Positions 56,633 to 64,000 of a stretch of 64,000 nt of DNA are shown piece after piece. Each line of letters starts with the position of its first letter. The stretch's first letter is position 1. The DNA is from Glomus cerebriforme (lineage: Eukaryota; Glomeromycota; Glomeromycetes; Glomerales; Glomeraceae), in the NCBI GenBank assembly GCA_003550305.1, contig QKYT01000114.1, positions 107,175 to 171,174 on the forward strand, given 5' to 3'. Below the pieces are notes generated by a model. That model was not told the origin of the DNA. It did not search any database and worked only from the letters and a program-made list of their open reading frames with translations. The position numbers and the translations under genes were made by a program.

Positions 56633-59600
56633 TTTATATTTTTAACAATTTATTTTATAATTTAACAAATTGCTTATTTCTTGGAAAATGGAATTCTCTG
56701 AAAAATATATAAATTCTCTTTCATTATATAAATGAATTTAGTAAACAAAACTATATCTTTTTAGGGTTAACATCTTCGAATTGGGCGCAGATGCCAAACA
56801 ATTATCTCATAATCACGTGGTTGTATCTTTAAATGGATCTGTATTCTAAAACGTAACATAAAGAACAGATATTAAAAAAATCAGTCGTAATAAATTATAA
56901 AGAATTTTTTTTTCGTTCGAAATCAACTGATTCAAGATGATAAATTGATAATGTTGTCCTATATTTTGTCAGATCAATACACAAAATATTCTTTGGAATA
57001 ACTTAGCATAGCTAATATAAAATTAGGAACCGAGATGTCCAAACGTACTGCACGTTGTTCATCAGTCTCTACTTTTCATGATTATGTGAACAACATATTT
57101 CGTGTTGGTCTGGACGTCCATTTTCTCTTTTTTTTGGAGTTGGTTTGCTATCAATCATTCCACCTTTATATAAATTCGATGAAACTTAAAACTTTATAAT
57201 ATTAATAAATGAAAACGTTAAAACATAAGCTCGTGTTATAATAATAATAAAAAAAAAAGAAAGGATAAGTACATTAAAACATGTATACAAAAATTGTATT
57301 ATTTATACTCATACTCTCATTATTAAAGTTAAATTTTTCATTATAGATACTTCATATATATCTAAGTTATTAATAACTCATACGAGTAATATCACGTGAT
57401 CTTAACGCTATCCTGACCCTATGTCTGTACCGAGTATTGTAAGCAGAATTCTATATGATACTAGAGTATAACTGGTATATAGTTTGTCTATATCAGATAT
57501 CTACTGTACAAAAAATATGAAATTTTTGTTCTAAAATTGTTTTAAAACTACATTTATTGGATAATCATGTGGCATGACAGAAATTGAAAAATCCTGCGCT
57601 ACTGTCGCTACGCTTCAGACAACCAGGAAACGGGATCCGAGGCGAGTTATTGTTACTGGTGGCACGGAATAATAAAATAATATTATGATCATTCTTAATA
57701 AACTAAAAATATGGCATATGATTCATTTCGTTGGTCAATTACGTGACGGGACAGACTCTACTTTGTCTAGAATTAAAAGTCCTTCATGTCAAAAACACAT
57801 TATCTTAGTTTTTAAAGTGATGAGATTAATTTTATTATCGCGCAATCTATTTATTTATTTCGAGTAAGTCGATTGAGTTACAATTCAGAGTTCGAACCAA
57901 TACTCATCATCACTATCTCCTTTGGTTACAATGACCAATATTATGTACCAGAGAACAAAAAAGGTATAAGATTTATTGATATCATGAGTTGTCTAATTGG
58001 TTATTTGAATTTGGATCAGTCCAAAACCACCCAAACCTAAATTTGGTAAAATAATCTTATTATGCCTCCGACTTAATTTTAATTTCTAAATTTCTGCTTC
58101 ACGCTTTTACATTACAAACGTAATCTTTATTTAATAAACAGTTATATCCTTAACTGAAATTATATTGCCAGAATCAACTATAGTTTTGGCCCGAATTAAT
58201 TTCTGAGTCACATGATCTGTACAACAATAGCGTAAACCAGCATTATTGCATTCGGCCGGCATTAAGAAATTAGTCATAACATGTGACAAATAGGATTTCA
58301 CACCTAGAATACATAATAAAATGAAAAGTAGAGGGGGTGTGACACGGTCCCGTAAAAATTTTTTCGATTTCGAGATTAAAAATTTTGATTTGACCAGATT
58401 AACACTCAATTTAGTTAGATTAATAAGTATTGTGTGCTGATAAATTATGATAAATTAAAATTTAGTATAATCACATATCTAGCACAATTATTTTACATCA
58501 CATATATAGAAATTACCCCCAAAAGTTTCGATTTTTATAGTTTATTTCAAAAATTGCTTCCGAAAATTTTATGGGTCCCTGGACGGGATGAATAATTTTG
58601 TCTATCACGTGATTTAGTGATGTTTAATCAACTACTTTTCAGTAAAATTTTTTTTATTGAACTTTTTTTTTCAAAAAATACAAGAATTTGTCATCGATAA
58701 ATAAGTTAACGTGTTAATCATCTTTTGAAGTTGAGAATTCTTTAACATTAAAATGACTGGGCCTTTTTAAACAATAATATGTAAATATGATAGATGATTA
58801 ATATATTTATAATGTTTAACAATTGTTTAATAATTAATTTACGCCCCCCAAAACTCACACAAAATAAAGGAAACGAAATTCATGTTTCAATTTTACAAGT
58901 AAGATAATACCTTTTGAGGACTTTTAGAAATCTAGAATGTGATTTTCATGTCATAATGTATATATATATAAATAAATAAATAAATATATATATATTTGCA
59001 GATATCAAACTACTCAGATAACGGAGATTGAATGATTGAATGGTTTTACTTTTTGGAATATTCTAATTTCTTTATTTATGATTTTTATTTATAGAAATAA
59101 TGTTTAAAAGGGTGTGACTGTTTTAAATGGACCGGAAGTTTGATGATCCTTTTATTCTCCATATCATATTATCAAATCACATTATGGGGGTGTGATCATC
59201 GTGTGTAAATGCATGTGTTACCATGGTAAACTTTATTTACTGTATAAATTAAACTTGATTTTTTTTAAGCCGAAAATTTAATATTTGGTAAGTTTTGACC
59301 AAATTTATAAATACTGTATATTTAAATAAATTATTAATGTTTGAGATAAATATTTTTCCGATTGAGTTCCATTGTAAAGATAAGATTTCTATCATAAGTC
59401 TAAAAAAGGATTCATTCGAAATATAGATTATTTAATCTAAATGATGGATATCGGTTAACTTGATAAGGATTTTATTCATTGAATAAATTAGAATTTTAGT
59501 CTAACCTTTTACCCAACTTTTTTCCTAAACCTTATATTCAAAGACATAAATTCTCATCACCCCCCCCGTTAACTTAATAACTTTATAGAATCTCGCTTAA

Positions 59601-60332
59601 AATGGTAATTAAGATCTGTGAATCGGATATTAATATACAAAAATAGAAAAATAGAATTAATTCAGCCCCCTTCTCGTACACATGTTCTATATATACTTTT
59701 TTTTTTCTCTCTTTTTTAATGATATTCCCATCTCACTGTTTTTTACAATTTTAATTTCCAAAAAGAAATATTTTGTTTTGCATATACAAAATATTAAATT
59801 ATTATTATTAAAATCATATTATACAATTATTATTATAAATGTCGCAGCAAGTGATGTTGAATATGTCCTTTAAAGCAAATCGGCGTTAAAAGATTGTTGT
59901 ATAAAATTAGTCAAATGGTCCTTTAAATTGTTTCACGTTGTACTAGTACATGTTAATTATGTTAATAAAGTAATATAGCTTTCAATCAATAAAAGGATAT
60001 ATAGCCAATAAAAGCATTTTGATCGATTATATTTGGTACACAAGAGTGGTACGAACCACTATCCTACTATCTCAAAAGAACACAAGAAATAAACAATAAT
60101 GATAACTATGATTGTTTCGTTGAGATTAAGTATTGTTTGTTATGATAGGCAATAAAGATCACATATATGTGCCATTTTTGTTTAGTTGCGTTTCGGAGAT
60201 AAATCTTTTAAAAAAAAAATAATAAAAGCATTGTTCTTTTTGAGCTAAGAGAATTTTTTGTGTTTGTCTCACTACTATTTTCTTCCTCTCAAATTCTCTT
60301 TTGATTGAATTACTTTTTTTTTTTTTAATCTT
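56633..60332. other. intergenic region without a supported gene
   Basis: This 3.7-kb spacer between divergent genes contains less AT-rich patches (57030-57130, 57585-57660) but no readable protein domain. Near 57033-57122, words GTTGTTCA / TGAACAAC and ATGTCCA / TGGACGT are placed as inverted pairs, so a foldback relic is possible. A TA/AAAT microsatellite lies at 58961-58997. Several ACGTGAT-type words recur (56813, 57393, 58610), without evidence of a role. Confidence 0.4.
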
Positions 60333-60367
60333 NNNNNNNNNNNNNNNNNNNNNNNNNNNNNNNNNNN
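60333..60367. other. assembly gap of 35 N
   Basis: The N run sits between a T-rich and an A-rich homopolymer, 27 bases before the ATG of the ABC transporter. The true length of the missing sequence is unknown. It may hide part of the 5' UTR, but no coding sequence seems lost because the ATG lies after the gap. Confidence 0.95.
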
Positions 60368-60394
60368 AAAAAAAAAAAAAAAAAATTTTCAAAC

Positions 60395-63300
60395 ATGAGT
60401 AACATTCAAGATAAAATAATAAATAAAGAAGAGATGATAGAAGAGATTGAAGAAATAATAATCGATGATATATCATCATCGCAACGAAATACTACTACTT
60501 ACATTGATGATAGAGATACAATAATTTCAAATACAACTAATTCAACTTTAGTTGAATTGTCTGATAACAACCAATTAAAATCAATACCAAAAATAATAAC
60601 GACGAATACTGATGGGGAAGAAAAAATTGATGATGATGACTATTATTTTACGGAAAGTCTTGCAGAACAACAAATCGCAGAACAATATAATAATAAAAGA
60701 AAGAAATCAATATATAAACCAGTACAAAAACCTCCATTACAAATAGCACCGACATCAGTTTTTCATATCTTCAGATTTGCTTCATCATTTGATTATTTTT
60801 TAATGACTTTAGGAATATTTTTTAGCATATTAAGTGGTTTACTTATACCATTTATGACATTTTTATTAGGAAAAATTTTTGATGCATTCACTGATAAACA
60901 AACTGGTGATATAACAAAACAAGTATTTGATCAAAAAATTAGTTTATTATTATTAGAATTCGCTTTATTAGGAGCAGGATCTTTTGTACTTGTTAGTTTA
61001 ATGCTAACATTTTGGATGTGGACAGGAGAAAGACAATCAAAAAAAATGAAACAAATTTATTTTAGATCTTTATTAAGAATGGAAATTGCATATTTTGAAA
61101 GTGATGATGTAACTTCAGGAGGATTATTAACCAGTGTAAATAAAGATGCTGAAGAAGTACAAAATGTTATTTCAGAACAGATGGGATACTTAATACAAGA
61201 TATTGTTATAGTTTTAAGTACACTTACATTAGCATTTTTTCAACATGCTATACTTACTCTTGTAATATTAGCTTCTACGCCTTTAATATTTCTCGCGTTA
61301 GCTTATACTTCACGTAAAGCTAATCCATTAATCGTACAAGAACGTGATATTTTTATTCGAGCTGGTAATGTATTAGAAAATACGTTATCTGCTATAAAAA
61401 CTGTAAGAGCATTTAATGGTGAAGAAAAAGAAGAGAAAAAACATCATGATTATTTACAAGCGGCAAATAATGTTTCAGCAGGTTTAGCTTGGACATATGG
61501 TTTAAGATCTGGATTAACTCAATTTCTCATATTATCATTATTTGTACAAGGATTTTGGTTTGGAGCTACTCTTGTAGCTGAAAAAAAGTTAGCTCCAGGT
61601 GGTGTTTTAAGTGTATTTTATTCTGCCATGTTAGGATTAGGTGTTCTTAAAAACATTTTACCTAGAATAGTTTCAATTGAAAGAGCAAAAACTGCTATTC
61701 ATTCTATAAATATTTTATTAGAAAAAGTCGCTTTAATGGATTTAGAAGCTTTAAGAGGTTTTAAATTACCAAAAATAGAAGGAAACATTGATTTTAATCA
61801 AATTAGTTTTTCTTATCCAAGTCGACCTGATACTTGGGTATTAAGAAATATTGATATACATATACCAGCATATCAAACAACAGTATTCGTAGGTGAAAGT
61901 GGTTCAGGAAAATCTACAATAGCTCAATTAATCCAAAGACTTTATGAACCTGATGAAGGTTTAATCATGCTAGATGGACGTGAATTAAGAATACTTAATA
62001 TTTCTTGGTTAAGACAACAGATTGGTGTTGTAAGTCAAGAGCCCGTTCTCTTTGATGATACGATATTCGCTAATGTAGCTTACGGTAGAGCAGATTATTG
62101 GAATACTACCATGGAAGAAGTTGAAGATGCTTGTAAATTAGCTTGTATACATGATTTTATAACGGAATTACCTCAAGGTTATAACACTTCCTTGGGAGAT
62201 ATGGGTAAAAAATTATCAGGTGGACAAAGACAAAGAATTGCCATCGCACGTGCATTAATTAAAGATCCTGCTATACTCATTTTAGATGAAGCATCAAGCG
62301 CATTGGATACGACTTCTGATCTTATGGTACAAGAAGCTCTTGAAAATTGTAGAAAAAACAGAACTACTATAGTTATCACTCATCAACTTAAATATATTGG
62401 AGATTCAGATTTAGTTTATGTTCTACATGAAGGTGAAATCGTTGAAACTGGTACAAAATCACAATTATTAAATATTAATAATGGATATTATAATAAACTT
62501 TCAGTAGAACATTCTCCTCATCCAAAACGTCGTACACATGAATTAGATAGCATTAATAAAAGATTAGGAACACCTACCTCTTTACAAAGTAATATTCCAA
62601 CACCATCACCAAAAGCAAAAAGTTTTACAACTTTAGATTTCTTATCAGTTGATCTTTCTATAACTCCACCACCAAGTGCTACTTTTAGTCGAAAATCATG
62701 GTATCTTGATGAATCTACGGATATGGATATGTTACAAGAAACTGCGACCGTTGCAGTTTCTAAAAGAAATGATAGAGATGATGATAATGGTACTTCAATA
62801 TTTGATATAATTAGTTTTTATGAGGATAATGATGATGGTGTAATAATTGATGTTATAGTAACAAAACCTAATGAATCAGTATCCAAAAAACCAAAAAAAC
62901 CAAAATTTCAATTTCCTATTCTTAAACTCATAAGAGATACTATGGATAGTAAACCACTTTATTTTGTTGGATTAATAGCTACAATAATCAATGGATTTGT
63001 CATGCCCGTATTCTCATTCGTATTAGCTAATTTATTAAATACATATTCAATACCTGATAAAGATGAACTTGTTAGTAAATCAAGAGAATTTGCATTATAT
63101 GTTCTTTTAATTGCTGCAATAAATGGGATTTCATCACATTTTAAATATTATTTATTGGAAAGAGCATCAGAAAGATGGGCGGTCCGTTTAAGACATTTAG
63201 GATTTGGAAGAATAATACGTCAACCACAATCATGGTTTGATAAACCTGAAAATGCTACTGGTAAAGTAACAACAATATTAACAACAGATACTGAATCATC

Positions 63301-64000
63301 AAAAAATTTAGTAGGACATTTTGCTGGTAACGTAATATTCGGAATGGTATCGTTATTTGTTGGTATAATATGGGCATTTACAGTAGGATGGCAATTAACT
63401 TTGGTTGGATTTGGTTTAGTACCAGTAATACTCTTTGCATCTGAATTACAAGGTTACGTACTTCAAAAATATGAAAAATCACGAAAACTTGCATCAGAAG
63501 ATGCCGCAAATTCTTTTTATCAAACCATTTCAAGTTTACGTACAGTATTTTCTCTTGCGATTGAACCTGCTATGGAAGGTAAATTCCAAACAGCATTAGA
63601 AAAACCTTTTAAAATTGGTGTTAAAAAAGCTTTCGTTAGTGGTTTTACTACTGGATTCTTGGATTCTCTATCTTATCTCACCAAAGTCATGACATTTTGG
63701 TATGGAGCTAGATTAGTTTCTGATGGAACTTATGACCTTCAAAAAATGCTCATAGTTTGGACCTTGGTTATATTTTGTACGACATCAGCATCTCAAATGC
63801 TTGCCACTATTCCATATTATGCCAAAAGTAAACAAGCAGTTAAAACAATTAATAAAATTATTAATTTACCTACAGTACCAAATACCGAAGGTGATATTCC
63901 AGATAAAATTAAAGGGTCAATAGTATTTAAAGATGTTAAATTTTCATATTCTGAAAGACCAGATGTAACAGTACTTGATGGACTAAATTTAACCATAGAA
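60395..64000 (+). CDS. full-size ABC transporter, ABCB (MDR/Ste6) type, partial at window end
   Basis: ABCB full transporters pump lipids, peptides or drugs across a membrane using ATP. The frame from ATG 60395 stays open for 1202 codons to the window end, with no intron visible. An acidic N-terminus of about 120 residues precedes the first six-helix domain. The first nucleotide-binding domain has the aromatic A-loop in FSYPSRP, Walker A GESGSGKST (500-508), Q-loop VVSQEPVLF, signature LSGGQ (607-611), Walker B AILILDEA (626-633), D-loop SSALD and H-loop THQ. A Ser/Thr/Asp-rich linker of roughly 150 residues leads to the second membrane domain, and the window ends at the start of the second nucleotide-binding domain (FSYSERPD). 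All catalytic motifs seen are canonical. Localisation (plasma membrane, vacuole or ER) and substrate are not determinable here. Confidence 0.95.
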   Translation, partial: MSNIQDKIINKEEMIEEIEEIIIDDISSSQRNTTTYIDDRDTIISNTTNSTLVELSDNNQLKSIPKIITTNTDGEEKIDDDDYYFTESLAEQQIAEQYNNKRKKSIYKPVQKPPLQIAPTSVFHIFRFASSFDYFLMTLGIFFSILSGLLIPFMTFLLGKIFDAFTDKQTGDITKQVFDQKISLLLLEFALLGAGSFVLVSLMLTFWMWTGERQSKKMKQIYFRSLLRMEIAYFESDDVTSGGLLTSVNKDAEEVQNVISEQMGYLIQDIVIVLSTLTLAFFQHAILTLVILASTPLIFLALAYTSRKANPLIVQERDIFIRAGNVLENTLSAIKTVRAFNGEEKEEKKHHDYLQAANNVSAGLAWTYGLRSGLTQFLILSLFVQGFWFGATLVAEKKLAPGGVLSVFYSAMLGLGVLKNILPRIVSIERAKTAIHSINILLEKVALMDLEALRGFKLPKIEGNIDFNQISFSYPSRPDTWVLRNIDIHIPAYQTTVFVGESGSGKSTIAQLIQRLYEPDEGLIMLDGRELRILNISWLRQQIGVVSQEPVLFDDTIFANVAYGRADYWNTTMEEVEDACKLACIHDFITELPQGYNTSLGDMGKKLSGGQRQRIAIARALIKDPAILILDEASSALDTTSDLMVQEALENCRKNRTTIVITHQLKYIGDSDLVYVLHEGEIVETGTKSQLLNINNGYYNKLSVEHSPHPKRRTHELDSINKRLGTPTSLQSNIPTPSPKAKSFTTLDFLSVDLSITPPPSATFSRKSWYLDESTDMDMLQETATVAVSKRNDRDDDNGTSIFDIISFYEDNDDGVIIDVIVTKPNESVSKKPKKPKFQFPILKLIRDTMDSKPLYFVGLIATIINGFVMPVFSFVLANLLNTYSIPDKDELVSKSREFALYVLLIAAINGISSHFKYYLLERASERWAVRLRHLGFGRIIRQPQSWFDKPENATGKVTTILTTDTESSKNLVGHFAGNVIFGMVSLFVGIIWAFTVGWQLTLVGFGLVPVILFASELQGYVLQKYEKSRKLASEDAANSFYQTISSLRTVFSLAIEPAMEGKFQTALEKPFKIGVKKAFVSGFTTGFLDSLSYLTKVMTFWYGARLVSDGTYDLQKMLIVWTLVIFCTTSASQMLATIPYYAKSKQAVKTINKIINLPTVPNTEGDIPDKIKGSIVFKDVKFSYSERPDVTVLDGLNLTIE

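Noticed and set aside
57818..57909. tRNA-like structure: 7-bp acceptor pairing TGATGAG/CTCATCA with GTTCGAAC at the expected distance from the 3' end
   Set aside because: The T-stem bases (CAGAG and CAATA) do not pair, there is no A-box consensus and the anticodon loop would be over 20 nt. It may be a coincidence or a dead tRNA.
60159..60479. Minus-strand frame across the N gap
   Set aside because: It contains undetermined residues from the gap and lies antisense to the ABC transporter start.
1..64000. CRISPR arrays, bacterial operons, rRNA genes and group I/II introns
   Set aside because: No regularly spaced repeats, ribosome-binding sites, rRNA-like conserved sequence or ribozyme core was seen; the gene structures are clearly those of nuclear eukaryotic DNA.

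Overview
The window looks like nuclear DNA of an arbuscular mycorrhizal fungus, most likely Rhizophagus or a close relative in Glomeraceae. This is inference. The sequence is very AT-rich, with long A and T homopolymers. Genes carry many short GT-AG introns. A MATA_HMG-type HMG-box gene and two P450s are present. The gene-poor parts hold decayed copies of protein families that I associate with Rhizophagus: coiled coils built on E-N-A-K/E repeats, PD-(D/E)XK nuclease-like domains, and RING and U-box domains. Exon coordinates were worked out by hand from splice sites and reading phase; no transcript or database evidence was used.

Region 1 (1-12.1 kb) is a gene island. It holds a six-helix membrane protein, a secreted M28 zinc aminopeptidase in nine exons, a divergent septin and a membrane-anchored GH9 glycoside hydrolase with a 16-nt exon. 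Three or four small inverted or tandem repeats lie inside the aminopeptidase introns.

Region 2 (12.1-26 kb) is a desert of relics: the C-terminus of a PD-(D/E)XK-like protein, a cysteine-rich fragment, a RING-finger pseudogene, a coiled-coil pseudogene, and a small membrane/coiled-coil gene interrupted by an in-frame TAG.

Region 3 (26-32.4 kb) has a coiled-coil protein of unknown function, an intronless cytochrome P450 and a seven-exon ALG10 glucosyltransferase, which acts in N-glycan precursor assembly in the ER.

Region 4 (32.4-47.4 kb) is a second relic zone, with its most AT-rich part near 34.7-37 kb and 41.3-45 kb. It holds a SANT/trihelix-like pseudogene, a MITE-like inverted repeat, a serine-protease-like fragment, a coiled-coil pseudogene, a U-box plus PD-(D/E)XK pseudogene, a superfamily-1 helicase fragment, another PD-(D/E)XK pseudogene and one intact orphan ORF.

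Region 5 (47.4-64 kb) is again genic. It has two orphan multi-pass membrane proteins, the HMG-box gene with an apparent internal exon duplication, an eleven-exon P450 followed by a duplicated piece of its own last exon, and a full-size ABCB-type transporter that starts just after a 35-N assembly gap and runs off the window end.

The intact genes look like independent housekeeping, secretory and membrane functions, not a pathway cluster. The most unusual content is the set of nuclease-like and ubiquitin-ligase-like relics in regions 2 and 4.
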